A stretch of 64,000 bases of DNA from Caldicellulosiruptor naganoensis (GCF_026914285.1 NZ_CP113864.1:1891001-1955000), one strand, 5' to 3'. Shown: positions 29,764-40,229, numbered from the stretch's first letter. Notes: generated by a model not told the origin, from the letters alone. Translations and numbers: made by a program.

Positions 29764-30857
29764 TTTAACACCTTAATCCTCCTTGAAATGCTCAAAAGTA
29801 TGCCAACTCCAAACATATGAAAAAGTATCGAAGAACCTCCGTAGGTAATAAATGGCATTGGCACACCTGTTGCAGGAACAGAGGCTGTAACAACTGCTAT
29901 ATTCAAAATAGCTTGAATAGCAATTATGCTTGTGATACCAAATGCCAGAAGTAGTCCAAACCTGTCAGGTGCATGAAGAGCAATAACAATACCACGCCAG
30001 ATGAAGAGTATAAACAACACTATTACAAATAAAGCTCCTACAAACCCGAGTTCTTCACATAAGATAGAGAAAATAAAGTCAGTATGAGGCTCAGGAATGT
30101 ACAAAAGTTTTTGTCTGCTTTGACCAAGTCCCATACCAAAAAGCCCACCAGAGCCGATTGCATACAGTGACTGAATTATCTGGTAACCCTTGTCAGTTGG
30201 GTCTGCCCATGGGTTAAAAAGCGCTTGGATTCTTTCAACTCTGTATTCTTCTTTGACTGTAAGATAATACAAAACTGGCAAAGCCAAAAAACCAATTGTC
30301 ACAAAGTAGCCTATGTTAAGCCCCCATGCAAAGATCATTAGCATTGCAATAGCAAGTATTAAGATAGATGTACTCATATTTGGTTCTTTGTATATAAGCA
30401 TAAAGTAAACTCCACTCAAAATCATGGATATAACAAAAACCCTAAACTTTGATTTGGTTTCAGCTGTATTATCAAAATAGCTTGCAAGCAGTATCACAAG
30501 AGCATACTTTGCAAGTTCTGATGGCTGAAACTGGACAGGTCCAATATCAATCCATCTACGTGCATTGTTTACAAGTTTACCTATACCAGGAATCAAAACG
30601 AGTATAAGGAATATTACTCCTATTATATATAAGATTACCGATAACTTTTTAAGAATTCTATAATCTATCTGACTTGTTATATACATAACTACTATGCCCA
30701 AAATAAGACCTATTAATTGCTTTTTTAGAAAGTAATAACTATCATTGAATTGATAGTATGCATAGTAATAACTTGCACTAAATATCATGACAACTCCAAT
30801 TAGCGATAACAAAAGAGCAATGTATAAAAGTGGATAGTCAATCATCTTCCTTTCCAT
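29760..30857 (-). CDS. SEDS-family peptidoglycan polymerase FtsW/SpoVE
   Basis: 365 residues with about ten membrane helices. SEDS glycosyltransferases polymerise lipid II with a partner class B PBP. Signature segments: YKEPNMSTSILILAIAMLM, GSGGLFGMGLGQSRQKLLYIPEPHTDFIFSILCEELG and VPMPFITYGGSS. In Bacillus the gene at this position of the cluster is spoVE (sporulation), while many Clostridia use one copy for division as well; I cannot tell which applies. Two in-frame ATGs at residues 1 and 5 are possible starts. Confidence 0.93.
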   Translation of the reverse strand: MERKMIDYPLLYIALLLSLIGVVMIFSASYYYAYYQFNDSYYFLKKQLIGLILGIVVMYITSQIDYRILKKLSVILYIIGVIFLILVLIPGIGKLVNNARRWIDIGPVQFQPSELAKYALVILLASYFDNTAETKSKFRVFVISMILSGVYFMLIYKEPNMSTSILILAIAMLMIFAWGLNIGYFVTIGFLALPVLYYLTVKEEYRVERIQALFNPWADPTDKGYQIIQSLYAIGSGGLFGMGLGQSRQKLLYIPEPHTDFIFSILCEELGFVGALFVIVLFILFIWRGIVIALHAPDRFGLLLAFGITSIIAIQAILNIAVVTASVPATGVPMPFITYGGSSILFHMFGVGILLSISRRIKVLK

Positions 30858-30884
30858 TTATCTTTCACATCCCACAAACAGACT

Positions 30885-32246
30885 TCAAAGCTCATTCACA
30901 TATTGTTTGAAAAGCCTTCCTCTCTGTTCATAGTTTTCAAACATATCCCAGCTTGCACACGCAGGCGAAAGAAGGATTATGTCACCCTCCTTGGCGTCTT
31001 TATAGCTTTTTAAAACTGCCTCTTTTAAATCTTCTACAAATTCAAAATTGAAGTACCCTATTTTCTTGAGGTCTTTTGCAATCTTTTCTTTTGTTTGACC
31101 AAGTAAAAATACCTTTTTGACCTTCTGGGAGATTAATTTTGCAAACCTCTCAAAGCTTTCTCCTTTATCATAACCACCTGCAATCAAGATTATTGGCGAG
31201 TTAAAAGCATTTAAAGCTTTCGAAGACGCATCTGTATTTGTACCCTTTGAGTCGTTATAAAATTTAATCCCATTTATTTCTCTAACAAACTCTATCCTAT
31301 GCTCTACTCCTTTGAACTCTTTCAGTACCTTTTCTAAAACATTCGGTTCAATGGCAAAAGGCAGTACACAGGCAATTGCTGCAAGTGCATTTTCTAAATT
31401 GTGCTTACCCGGGATAAATATGTCATTTTTATTCATCACTTTTTCTGCTTTGCCACAAAAGTTATAGTAGATATAATCTCCATCCACAAAAACACTATTT
31501 TTTTCTTCTAATTTGTTTTTTGAAAATGCTATTACTGTCCCTTTTGCATCCCCTACTAAATCCCTTGTTATACTGTTGTCCATATTGAGCACAGTAAAGC
31601 CTTCTTCATCAACATTCTCAAATATCCTCATCTTCGCCTTTATATAGTTTTCCATGTTTACATGCCTATTCAAATGGTCAGGTGTTATGTTTAAAATGCA
31701 CGCAACTTTGGGTTTGAAATATTTTATTGTCTCTAACTGAAAACTTGAAACTTCAATGACAAAGATTGTATCAGCACTTGCATTTTCTATGCAGTCAATA
31801 AATGGTACACCAATGTTTCCACATACAACCACATCATCATAAGCTTCTTGTAAAATTCTGCCTACAAGTGTGGTTGTTGTGGTTTTTCCGTTTGTTCCTG
31901 TTATCGCAACTATGTTTTTGCTTCCACAAAATCTATATGCAAGTTCAAGCTCGCCAATTACCTCAATGCCTCTTTTGTGAGCAAATAGAATATACCTTTT
32001 TGTAAGCGGTACACCTGGACTTACAACAACTAAGTCTACTTTTTCTAAAACGCTATCAGGCAAATATCCAAAGAAAAGCATCTCTGCAAATTGCTGTAGG
32101 ATCTTTATATCTTCAGGTCTCATCTCATCTTCTTTTTTTTCATCAAAACCAATAACATAAGCACCATGTCTTTTTAAAAACCTTGATGATGATATTCCAC
32201 TTTTGCCCAGTCCAACTACCAAAACATTTTTTTTGTTTAAATCCAA
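30885..32246 (-). CDS. murD: UDP-N-acetylmuramoyl-L-alanine:D-glutamate ligase
   Basis: 453 residues. The start is a TTG at 32244-32246, eight bases after GGAGG; an earlier in-frame start would overlap mraY and add an unrelated leader. N-terminal uracil-binding Rossmann part (NVLVVGLGKSGISSSRFLK), ATP loop AITGTNGKTTTTTLVGRIL, VIEVSSFQLETIKYF and the C-terminal YNDSKGTNTDASSKALNAF. Adds D-Glu to UDP-MurNAc-L-Ala. MurC, the preceding enzyme, is not encoded in this cluster. Confidence 0.96.
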   Translation of the reverse strand: MDLNKKNVLVVGLGKSGISSSRFLKRHGAYVIGFDEKKEDEMRPEDIKILQQFAEMLFFGYLPDSVLEKVDLVVVSPGVPLTKRYILFAHKRGIEVIGELELAYRFCGSKNIVAITGTNGKTTTTTLVGRILQEAYDDVVVCGNIGVPFIDCIENASADTIFVIEVSSFQLETIKYFKPKVACILNITPDHLNRHVNMENYIKAKMRIFENVDEEGFTVLNMDNSITRDLVGDAKGTVIAFSKNKLEEKNSVFVDGDYIYYNFCGKAEKVMNKNDIFIPGKHNLENALAAIACVLPFAIEPNVLEKVLKEFKGVEHRIEFVREINGIKFYNDSKGTNTDASSKALNAFNSPIILIAGGYDKGESFERFAKLISQKVKKVFLLGQTKEKIAKDLKKIGYFNFEFVEDLKEAVLKSYKDAKEGDIILLSPACASWDMFENYEQRGRLFKQYVNEL

Positions 32247-32263
32247 TTTTAAAACCTCCAGTT

Positions 32264-33220
32264 TTATATTTGTAGAATTGCCAGAGCCACTAAACAGAAT
32301 ATAATTGTAAATATCCAAAATACAACAACAACCTTTGCCTCATCCCACCCCAAAAGCTCAAAGTGATGATGCAAAGGTGCCATTTTGAATATTCGTCTTT
32401 TTGTAAGCTTATAGTATATCACCTGTAAGATGACAGAAATTGCCTCTATGATATAAAGCCCACCTATAATCATCATCAAAATGGGCTGTTTTAGCATTAC
32501 AGCCACTGCAAAAACTGCCCCACCAAGCATCAGCGACCCTGTGTCTCCCATAAACACCATTGCAGGATGTGCATTATATCTTAAAAACCCCATACAACTT
32601 CCCACAACTGATCCGCTAAAGATTGCCATGTCATGTTTTTTTGAAAAGATTGAAATAATGGCTAAAAACAGACCTACAATGAGAGTAACACCACTTGCAA
32701 GCCCGTCAAGCCCATCTGTGAGGTTAACAGCATTTACAGTAAATACCATTAGAATTGACATGATGGGTATATATGCCCACTCCAAATCTACATACCTGTT
32801 CAAAATAGGTATGTAGACATCAGTACCTAAATACTTTTGCACAAAATATAAAAACGTTATGCTAATCAAAAACTGCAAAACAAGTTTTTCGCGTGCACGC
32901 AAACCCAATGACCTTTTTAAAACAACCTTTATAAAGTCGTCAATAAATCCAATTAGTCCAAAGGCAGATGCACAAGCAAGCGGTGCTCCTATTTGCGGAT
33001 ACTTTTTATAAAAAATTAATGAGGTTATCAGAATACTTAATAAAATTACAAGCCCGCCCATAGTAGGAGTACCACTTTTTTTATGGTGAGTCTGTGGTCC
33101 ATCGTCACGAACCACCTGCCCGCATTTTAAGTATCTTAAAAATGGAATTGCAACTGGCATTACAATTAGTACAATCAAAAATGAGATTATAATTGCAAGT
33201 ATTGTCTCAACGTCAAGCAT
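32264..33220 (-). CDS. mraY: Phospho-N-acetylmuramoyl-pentapeptide transferase
   Basis: 318 residues with ten membrane helices. It transfers phospho-MurNAc-pentapeptide to undecaprenyl phosphate, giving lipid I. Family motifs: [50 protein letters not shown] and [13 protein letters not shown]. Start ATG behind a GGGGGC site, four bases after murF. Confidence 0.97.
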   Translation of the reverse strand: MLDVETILAIIISFLIVLIVMPVAIPFLRYLKCGQVVRDDGPQTHHKKSGTPTMGGLVILLSILITSLIFYKKYPQIGAPLACASAFGLIGFIDDFIKVVLKRSLGLRAREKLVLQFLISITFLYFVQKYLGTDVYIPILNRYVDLEWAYIPIMSILMVFTVNAVNLTDGLDGLASGVTLIVGLFLAIISIFSKKHDMAIFSGSVVGSCMGFLRYNAHPAMVFMGDTGSLMLGGAVFAVAVMLKQPILMMIIGGLYIIEAISVILQVIYYKLTKRRIFKMAPLHHHFELLGWDEAKVVVVFWIFTIIFCLVALAILQI

Positions 33221-33224
33221 ATTT

Positions 33225-34574
33225 TTAAAGCCCCCTGAGAAAGTTATCTACAAGTTCATCAAGCTTTACACCTCTTGATGCTTTGAATAGCACAACTGAT
33301 TCTTTTTCCAGTTCTTTATGAAGAATATCAAGACACTCTTCTTTTGATACAAAATAGGATTTAATCTTGCCGCTTTTTCTTATTTCATCAAATATATAAA
33401 AGGCATCTTTCCCAGTGCAAATGACAACATCAACTGGTTTTGAAACTATGTAACTGCCAACCTTCCTGTGCTCTTGTTCAGAAAAACTACCAAGCTCTAA
33501 CATATCGCCAAGCACTAATATCTTTTTGCCTTTAAAATTACATATGCTATCTATTGCAGATATCATTGAATGTGTACTTGCATTGTAGGTGTCATCAACA
33601 ACTGTAACACCATCTTTTTTTATTACTTCAAACCTTCTTTTAAGCCCACCTTTTTTCAGTATCCCCTTCTCGATCGCTTCTTTTTCAATTCCTAAAATCC
33701 TGCCAACTGCAATTGCAAAAAGTGAATTGTATATATCATGAAAGTTGAAACTTTCTATAAAGTACTTATAATTATCCACCACGAAGAAAAATCCATTGTC
33801 TACTTTTTGAATATCCATTGCCCTAAAATCCGAATCATTTTCAATACCAATTGTTATAACCCTTCTTTTGAGTTCCCTTTTATGCAAATGTAAAATGTCA
33901 TTATCATTGTTTATAATAAGTATTCCATCATCTGGCATACCATCTTGTATCTCAGACTTTGCAAGAAAGATATTGTATCTTGTTTTAAGATTTTCAATAT
34001 GTGCAACTCCTATATTGGTAATTATTCCTATATTAGGCTTTGCAATTTTTGAAAGAAAAGATATTTCTCCAAAATTGCTCATGCCCATTTCTAAAACTGC
34101 TATTTTTGTTTTATCTGGAATATTTAGTATAGAATATGGAAGTCCTATATGGTTATTGTAATTTCCTTGATTTTTATACGTTTCATAGGTAGTACTAAGT
34201 ACGCTGTAGATATACTCTTTTGTTGTTGTTTTGCCTACACTTCCTGTAATTCCAACTACAGTAATGTCCTTTTTCTTTTCTCTATAAGCTTTAGCCAAAT
34301 CCTGCATAGCTTTTAATGTGTCAGCTACTTTCAGATAAGGGCAACTTTTTTTTGGCTTGATATCCTTTTGTGTAAGAAAACAAATTGCACCATTGTCAAT
34401 CGCCTCGTCAATAAAATCATGGGCATCAATCTTGCTGCCCTTTAAAGGAATAAACATCGCATTTTTCCCAATATCTTTGCTGTTAATCGAAAAGCTCTCT
34501 ATTAACATATCCTCTTTGAAATTCTCAACAGGAACACTTAAAAGCCTTCCAATTTCGCTTAAGAAAAAGCTCAT
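33225..34574 (-). CDS. murF: UDP-MurNAc-tripeptide:D-alanyl-D-alanine ligase
   Basis: 449 residues. Adds D-Ala-D-Ala to complete the muropeptide. ATP loop [20 protein letters not shown]-terminal [18 protein letters not shown], central [18 protein letters not shown] and C-terminal [16 protein letters not shown] with [11 protein letters not shown]. The ATG overlaps the end of murE by four bases. Confidence 0.96.
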   Translation of the reverse strand: MSFFLSEIGRLLSVPVENFKEDMLIESFSINSKDIGKNAMFIPLKGSKIDAHDFIDEAIDNGAICFLTQKDIKPKKSCPYLKVADTLKAMQDLAKAYREKKKDITVVGITGSVGKTTTKEYIYSVLSTTYETYKNQGNYNNHIGLPYSILNIPDKTKIAVLEMGMSNFGEISFLSKIAKPNIGIITNIGVAHIENLKTRYNIFLAKSEIQDGMPDDGILIINNDNDILHLHKRELKRRVITIGIENDSDFRAMDIQKVDNGFFFVVDNYKYFIESFNFHDIYNSLFAIAVGRILGIEKEAIEKGILKKGGLKRRFEVIKKDGVTVVDDTYNASTHSMISAIDSICNFKGKKILVLGDMLELGSFSEQEHRKVGSYIVSKPVDVVICTGKDAFYIFDEIRKSGKIKSYFVSKEECLDILHKELEKESVVLFKASRGVKLDELVDNFLRGL

Positions 34575-36031
34575 TCTTTTAGCTCCTCCAAGATACTTTT
34601 CACAACCTCTCTCTCGTCAAAGTGGATAGTCCTGTCTTTTAGTATTTGGTAAGTCTCATGCCCTTTGCCCGCAAGGACAATAAAGTCGTTCTCTTTAGCA
34701 TTTTTTATAGCATATTTGATTGCTTCAAATCTGTCTGGAATAACCACATACTCGGCATTTGTCTTTTGCAACCCAACAAGGATATCTTCTATTATCTTCA
34801 GTGGGTCTTCTGTACGCGGATTGTCAGATGTGACAATCACAAAATCAGCCATTTTTCCAGCTATCTCACCCATAATCGGTCTTTTTGTCCTGTCCCTGTC
34901 TCCTCCACAACCAAAAAGAAGTACCTTTCTTCCTTTTGCAACCTCATCCACAGTTTTCATCAAATTTAAAAGTCCATCTGGTGTGTGAGCATAGTCAATT
35001 ACAATTGTAAATTTGTCGTTTGACTCAACTATCTCAAACCTGCCGGGGATTGCCTTGACAGATTCAAGTCCTTTTTTGATTGTTTCTAAATCTATTCCAA
35101 GTGAGGCTGCACAAGCAGCTGACGCTAAAGCATTGTAGACTGAAAAAATGCCAGGGATGTTAAGGGTAATTTGCTGTATTTGCCCTTTGCAGCAAAGATC
35201 AAATTGGTTTTTGTTTACAAAAAGTTTTATATTCTTTGCCATTACATCCCCGCTACTTTCCTTAGCATAGGTTATTGAATCAGGGTATATACTGATAATC
35301 TTTCTCCCCCACTCATCGTCATTGTTTACAACTCTTTTTTTACTCATCTTAAAAAGTTTCAATTTAGCAGCAAAATAGTTTTCCATTGTCCCATGAAAAT
35401 CAAGATGGTCCTGAGTTAGATTGGTAAACACTCCGACATCAAAGTCACAGTCATCAACCCGATGTAAATCAAGCGAATGCGATGATACTTCCATCACAAC
35501 ACTGTCCACATTTTCTTTTTTCATCTCAAAAAATAGTTTTTGCAAATCATAAGACTCAGGTGTTGTGTGCTTTGCCTCTATCTCCTTTTGGCCAATCATA
35601 TTCTTAACTGTTCCAATAAGACCAACCTTATGACCACTTTGTTCAAGGATTGACTTTATCATAAAGGTTGTTGACGTCTTGCCGTTTGTCCCTGTCACAC
35701 CAATGAGTAAAAAGTCTTTTGACGGATGTTCAAAAAAGTTAGCAGAAATAATTGAAAGAGCTTTCCTTGTATTTGATGTTTTTATAAAGAGTACTTTATC
35801 CTTCAACTTTGAGGTGTCGAAAAATTCATCGACAACTATAAGCTTTGCACCTCTTTTAATTGCCTCATCTATATACTCATGACCATCTGTCTTAAACCCT
35901 TTTATACATACAAATGCAAAGCCATCTTTTACGTTTTTTGAATTATAAGCAATATCTTTTATATCTTCATCAAAATTTTTTATATTTGTCTCAATTATAT
36001 TCAAACCTTTTATTAGCTTGTTTACTTTCAC
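34571..36031 (-). CDS. murE: UDP-MurNAc-L-Ala-D-Glu:meso-diaminopimelate ligase
   Basis: 486 residues. ATP loop GVTGTNGKTSTTFMIKSIL; VMEVSSHSLDLHRVDDCDFD; and TSDNPRTEDPLKIIEDI. The DNPR tetrad is the known specificity signature for meso-diaminopimelate, so the wall is of the DAP type, matching lysA in the window. It precedes murF with a four-base overlap. Confidence 0.96.
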   Translation of the reverse strand: MKVNKLIKGLNIIETNIKNFDEDIKDIAYNSKNVKDGFAFVCIKGFKTDGHEYIDEAIKRGAKLIVVDEFFDTSKLKDKVLFIKTSNTRKALSIISANFFEHPSKDFLLIGVTGTNGKTSTTFMIKSILEQSGHKVGLIGTVKNMIGQKEIEAKHTTPESYDLQKLFFEMKKENVDSVVMEVSSHSLDLHRVDDCDFDVGVFTNLTQDHLDFHGTMENYFAAKLKLFKMSKKRVVNNDDEWGRKIISIYPDSITYAKESSGDVMAKNIKLFVNKNQFDLCCKGQIQQITLNIPGIFSVYNALASAACAASLGIDLETIKKGLESVKAIPGRFEIVESNDKFTIVIDYAHTPDGLLNLMKTVDEVAKGRKVLLFGCGGDRDRTKRPIMGEIAGKMADFVIVTSDNPRTEDPLKIIEDILVGLQKTNAEYVVIPDRFEAIKYAIKNAKENDFIVLAGKGHETYQILKDRTIHFDEREVVKSILEELKE

Positions 36032-36056
36032 CTCAAAGCCCCCTTGTCTTCAAGCT

Positions 36057-38216
36057 CTATTCAGCATTTTCTTTGTCAGCAAACTCAACTTCAACTATTG
36101 ATCCAATTGGCACTTTTATGCCTGGCTGTGGGTCTTGTCTTATGGCTTTTCCTTTTATTCCTTTTATTTTTATATTAAGCATATTACTTGTCAAAACTCT
36201 CTGAGCATCTTGTATACTCAGCCCTATCACATTTGGCACAACAACATCTGATTGTTGCAGTATTTCAGTAAAAAGAACTATGGTTGAACCCTCTTTCAGC
36301 ATAAACCCTGCCTTTGGTACCTGGTCAACTACATTTTTGCCATTTCCTATAATCTTAACATTGAACTTGCTGCTTGAGACTATCTTTTTTGCATTTTTAA
36401 TATCCATACCAACGACATTTGGTACAATATACTCTTTGTAAAATTCAATTTGTTTTAGCTCATCAGCTGTGTACTGTGGTTGTATCTCAAGGTATCTTAA
36501 AATATCATTTAACAGGTCACGCGCAACAGGTGCTGCAATCAAACCACCATAATAAAGCGACGGGTCTGGCTCATCTATAACTACAAGCACAGACACTTCT
36601 GGATTGTCAGCTGGCGCAAATCCACCAAAGGATGCTATATACCTCTTTGCGCTTTTATCATATTTTTGCGATGTACCAGTCTTGCCAGCAACCCTATAGC
36701 CTAAAAGATAAGCATTGTGACCAGTACCATTTGTTACAACAGATTGCAAAATGGTTCTTAATCTTTTAGCAATGCTGCTGTCCAAAACCCTTCTTTTTTG
36801 TGGATTGTCAAATGACTTTATTATCCTCTTGTCTTTGTCATAAATAGCCTTAACAATATGTGGCTGGACCCATACACCATCATTTGCAACAGCGTTTATC
36901 ATGCTAATTACCTGAATAGGTGTTGCTGAGATACCCTGCCCAAACGATATTGTCGCAAGTTCAACAGGTCCTACCTTGTCAATTGGTTGGACAATACCCT
37001 TTGCCTCCCCTGGAAGATCAATCCCTGTCTTTTGCCCAAACCCAAAGAGGTTTATATATTTATACAGCTTCTGTTTGCCAAGCCTCTGAGCAACTTCTAT
37101 AAATACTGGGTTGCATGAATTTTGCACACCTTCCACAAAATTCTCTGCTCCATGTGGATTGTAATATCGCCAGCACCTAAGTGTAGCATTTGCAACCTTT
37201 ACATAACCCCTGCAGTAAAACTGAGAGTTTTCATTCACAACTCCTTCCTCAAGACCTGCAGCTGCAGTGACAATCTTAAAAGTGGAACCTGGTTCGTATA
37301 CATCGTTTAGCGCTCTGTTTCTCCACATTGATTGAATAATTTTTGTCTTCTCAGACTGTGGGAGTTTATCAAAATCAGGAAATCTATCTTTGTAAAGCAT
37401 CTCAAAAGGCCTGTTGGGGTCAAAATCAGGTTTTGATGTCATTGCTAAAATCTCGCCTGTTTTGACCTTTTCAACTATTATTGTAACACTTTTTGCTTTG
37501 TTATCATACAAGGCTTTTTGTGCGTATTTTTCTGCAAAGTGCTGTATTGTCTCGTCAATTGTAAGCATTAGGTCATATCCATCAACTGGTTTTTTAAAAA
37601 ACTCTTCAGAAAACGGCGCTGACCTTCCGCTTGCATCAGTCTCTGAAGCAATACTTCCTGGTTTCCCTCGCAAATACTTGTCATAGTAAAGTTCAAGCCC
37701 GGCCAAGCCCTGGTCATCAATTCCAGTAAATCCAAGCACTTGTGATAAGAAATTCCCATTTGGATATACCCTTTTTGTCCCACCTGTGAGATAAATCCCT
37801 GGCAGGTCATATTTTCTTATTTTATTTGCTTTGTCTTTGTCTATATTTCGTGCTATGTAAACGTCAGAAACTCCTTTTGTATTGAGTTTTTTCAAAATCT
37901 TCTCGTAGTCCATATCCAAAATATTTGAAAGTACTCTTGCTGTATACTCTTTGTCTTTTACCTGACTCAAAGATGCAACAACTGTCTCTGCTGTAATTGA
38001 CATTGCCAAAATTTTACCATTTCTGTCAACTATACTACCTCTTTTGGGAGCAACAAGTCTTTCTCTGGTCCACTGGGCAAATGCCTTTTTTTTGAGCTCT
38101 TCTCCTTTTATTAGCTGAAGGTATGAAAGTCTTCCTACAAGCAATACAAAACTCAAAAAAAATATCATCATAACAAATATAACTCTCTTTTTCACCTTGA
38201 TTGATGCTTCTTTCAA
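36057..38216 (-). CDS. Class B penicillin-binding protein (SpoVD/FtsI type) with two PASTA domains
   Basis: 719 residues, starting at a TTG (38214-38216) nine bases after GGAGG. One N-terminal membrane helix (VIFVMMIFFLSFVLLVG), a dimerisation domain (residues 60-200), then the transpeptidase: active serine YEPGSTFKIV, SxN motif NSCNPVFI and KTG motif AGKTGTSQKYD. Two PASTA repeats follow (about 598-660 and 664-715; VPNVVGMDIKNAKKI and VPNVIGLSIQDAQRV). It cross-links septal peptidoglycan with the SEDS partner. Bacillus has separate pbpB and spoVD here; only one gene exists in this cluster. Confidence 0.93.
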   Translation of the reverse strand: MKEASIKVKKRVIFVMMIFFLSFVLLVGRLSYLQLIKGEELKKKAFAQWTRERLVAPKRGSIVDRNGKILAMSITAETVVASLSQVKDKEYTARVLSNILDMDYEKILKKLNTKGVSDVYIARNIDKDKANKIRKYDLPGIYLTGGTKRVYPNGNFLSQVLGFTGIDDQGLAGLELYYDKYLRGKPGSIASETDASGRSAPFSEEFFKKPVDGYDLMLTIDETIQHFAEKYAQKALYDNKAKSVTIIVEKVKTGEILAMTSKPDFDPNRPFEMLYKDRFPDFDKLPQSEKTKIIQSMWRNRALNDVYEPGSTFKIVTAAAGLEEGVVNENSQFYCRGYVKVANATLRCWRYYNPHGAENFVEGVQNSCNPVFIEVAQRLGKQKLYKYINLFGFGQKTGIDLPGEAKGIVQPIDKVGPVELATISFGQGISATPIQVISMINAVANDGVWVQPHIVKAIYDKDKRIIKSFDNPQKRRVLDSSIAKRLRTILQSVVTNGTGHNAYLLGYRVAGKTGTSQKYDKSAKRYIASFGGFAPADNPEVSVLVVIDEPDPSLYYGGLIAAPVARDLLNDILRYLEIQPQYTADELKQIEFYKEYIVPNVVGMDIKNAKKIVSSSKFNVKIIGNGKNVVDQVPKAGFMLKEGSTIVLFTEILQQSDVVVPNVIGLSIQDAQRVLTSNMLNIKIKGIKGKAIRQDPQPGIKVPIGSIVEVEFADKENAE

Positions 38217-38247
38217 ACTTTACATCCTCCAGAAAAAGTTAAAATAA

Positions 38248-38742
38248 TCAAAATAGTTTCTTAATAAAGTTTATTATTGAAAAGATTCTATTATTATAGT
38301 TTGCCTTATCTTTCCTTGCTAAAACCTTGTCTTTGCTACTGCTGTTGTCAACAGCTACATAAATAATCTGCGAAGAGTCAGGATAGGTCATTGAATACTT
38401 CTGTGTGGCTATTCTCTCTATTTCAGAAAGTGTAAACTTGCCATCTATCTGAAGTTTTAACTCCTTGTTAATGTCATTTTGGATTTTCAATTCATTTTGG
38501 AGTTTTGCAAGTTTTGCCTTCTCAGCTGTGATATTTACATAGCCACACATCAAAACTATCGAGAGACAACAAAATAAACTCACAAACACAAGCCGCCTCA
38601 CTAACTTTAACTTCTCAAGTCTTCTTTGTTTACTTATCTCTTTTCTTAGCTCATTTTTTTTGATTATCTCTTCTTCAATCTCTCTTTTCCTAAGCCCTTC
38701 TAAAAAATCATCATTATAAAGGGCAGAAGCTTCTCTTGCCAT
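38248..38742 (-). CDS. ftsL: Septum formation initiator-type protein (FtsL-like)
   Basis: 164 residues, with a charged cytoplasmic region (residues 1-45, rich in EEEIIKKNELRKEISKQRR), one membrane helix (LVFVSLFCCLSIVLMCGYV) and a coiled coil (KLAKLQNELKIQNDINKELK). The C-terminal IERIATQKYSMTYPD is typical of FtsL/DivIC. The call rests on topology and on its position between rsmH and the PBP; sequence conservation in the family is low. Confidence 0.82.
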   Translation of the reverse strand: MAREASALYNDDFLEGLRKREIEEEIIKKNELRKEISKQRRLEKLKLVRRLVFVSLFCCLSIVLMCGYVNITAEKAKLAKLQNELKIQNDINKELKLQIDGKFTLSEIERIATQKYSMTYPDSSQIIYVAVDNSSSKDKVLARKDKANYNNRIFSIINFIKKLF

Positions 38743-38769
38743 AATAAATAAAGCCTCCTTCTCACTTAT

Positions 38770-39693
38770 TTATATCTTCTCAGCCACCCTCAGTTTTGCA
38801 CTGTGGCTTCTTTTGTTCTTCTCAATCTCCTCTTTGGTAGGGGTTATTGGCTTCTTTGTGATAATATTTAACTCCTTTTTCTTCCCACACACACAAACTG
38901 GTATATCCTTTGGGCATACACACTCAAGCGAGTGATACTTAAAAAACTCTTTTACTATCCTGTCTTCAAGAGAATGAAATGATATGACACAAATTCTCCC
39001 ACCACTTTTTAAAAATCTAAGGCTCTTTTCAAGCGCCGTTTTTATCTCATCGAGCTCGCCGTTTACCTCAATCCTGATTGCCTGAAATGTTCTTTTCGCG
39101 GGATTTGACCCGTCTTTTGGTCGTGGAACAACTGAGTTTATTAAATCATTCAACTCCTTTGTGCTCACAATTGGCTTTTGCTGTCTTCTTTTTACAATCT
39201 CCTTTGCAATCTTTTTAGCATATCTTTCTTCCCCATATTCTCTTATTATTCTCTCTAAGTCTTTTTCTGAGTACTTGTTGATAACATCAAATGCAGTGAG
39301 TTTGCTTGTCCTATCCATCCTCATGTCTAAAAAAGAATCGCTATTGTATGAAAACCCTCTATCCTCTTTGTCAAGCTGCAAAGACGACACACCAAGATCA
39401 AAAAGTATTCCATCAATTTTGTCAATTCCAAGAGAGGTAAGTACCTCATCTAACCTTGAAAATAGTGAATGAACAATCTTTATATTATCGCATCCCTTAA
39501 ACTTTTCTTTGCCTATGTCAATTGCTTCTTTATCTCTATCTATTGCTACCAACAGACCTTTGTCTGACAGTTTTTCAAGTATCTTTTTTGAATGACCTCC
39601 AAGTCCAAATGTCGCATCCACATAAACTCCATCTGGATTTGTCACTAAATACGATACCGATTCTTCAAGTAAAACTGGTATATGATCATACAT
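38770..39693 (-). CDS. rsmH: 16S rRNA (cytosine-1402 N4)-methyltransferase
   Basis: 307 residues (formerly MraW). SAM-binding YVDATFGLGGHSKKILEKL, GILFDLGVSSLQLDKEDRGFSY, KRTFQAIRIEVNGEL and CVISFHSLEDRIVKEFF are all diagnostic. It methylates N4 of C1402 in the ribosomal P site. The C-terminal NKRSHSAKLRVAEKI ending is conserved. Start ATG behind an AGGTG site, 27 bases after mraZ. Confidence 0.97.
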   Translation of the reverse strand: MYDHIPVLLEESVSYLVTNPDGVYVDATFGLGGHSKKILEKLSDKGLLVAIDRDKEAIDIGKEKFKGCDNIKIVHSLFSRLDEVLTSLGIDKIDGILFDLGVSSLQLDKEDRGFSYNSDSFLDMRMDRTSKLTAFDVINKYSEKDLERIIREYGEERYAKKIAKEIVKRRQQKPIVSTKELNDLINSVVPRPKDGSNPAKRTFQAIRIEVNGELDEIKTALEKSLRFLKSGGRICVISFHSLEDRIVKEFFKYHSLECVCPKDIPVCVCGKKKELNIITKKPITPTKEEIEKNKRSHSAKLRVAEKI

Positions 39694-39720
39694 TCTGTTT
39701 TCACCTGTGCTCTTTCAATC

Positions 39721-40152
39721 TTATATTCCAAGTTCTTCCATTTTTTGAGCTATCCTTTCCACAGAAAGACTTTCATCAGCCATTTCTCTTTTCCAGTTCT
39801 CTTCACTCCATATTTCTATTCTGGTCATAACACCAATGATAAATACCTCTTTTTGCAAGTTAGCATACTCCCTTAAGTTTTGGGGTATTAGAATTCTCCC
39901 TTGTTTATCAACTTCACACTCACACGCCCCCGCAAAGAAAAATCTTAAAAAAGCCCTTGCCTCTTTGTTTGTAAGCGGTAGCTTCTTTAATTTTTCTTCT
40001 AATACTGCCCACTCTTTGAGAGAATACCCAAAGAGGCAGTTGTCAAGCCCTTTTGTAAGTATAAACCTATCACCAAGTTCTTCTCTAAATTTAGATGGCA
40101 AAGTTACTCTTCCTTTGCTATCCACCACATGCTTGTATTCACCTATTAACAT
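39721..40152 (-). CDS. mraZ: Transcriptional regulator MraZ
   Basis: 143 residues, made of two AbrB-like SpoVT half-repeats ([23 protein letters not shown]; second [16 protein letters not shown]). MraZ forms a ring that binds tandem short repeats at its own promoter and tunes the division cluster. The repeats are present at 40157-40184, so autoregulation is well supported here. First gene of the dcw operon. Confidence 0.97.
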   Translation of the reverse strand: MLIGEYKHVVDSKGRVTLPSKFREELGDRFILTKGLDNCLFGYSLKEWAVLEEKLKKLPLTNKEARAFLRFFFAGACECEVDKQGRILIPQNLREYANLQKEVFIIGVMTRIEIWSEENWKREMADESLSVERIAQKMEELGI

Positions 40153-40156
40153 TTAA

Positions 40157-40184
40157 CCACTTTACTCCACTTTACACCACTTTA
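40157..40184 (-). promoter_or_regulatory. three tandem MraZ boxes
   Basis: On the minus strand the octamer TAAAGTGG occurs three times at exactly 10-base spacing (40177-40184, 40167-40174, 40157-40164), between the mraZ promoter and its ATG. AAAGTG[T/G] repeats are the known MraZ target in several bacteria. One helical turn between repeats places all boxes on one DNA face. Confidence 0.85.
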
Positions 40185-40191
40185 TAAAAAT

Positions 40192-40220
40192 ATTCTATAT
40201 CAATTCGAAAAATCCTTCAA
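40192..40220 (-). promoter_or_regulatory. sigma-A promoter of the dcw cluster
   Basis: Minus strand -35 TTGAAG (40215-40220), 17-base spacer, -10 TAGAAT (40192-40197). The predicted transcript starts near 40185, immediately upstream of the MraZ boxes, so bound MraZ would block elongation or open-complex formation. Confidence 0.65.
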
Positions 40221-40229
40221 TAAAAGAAA

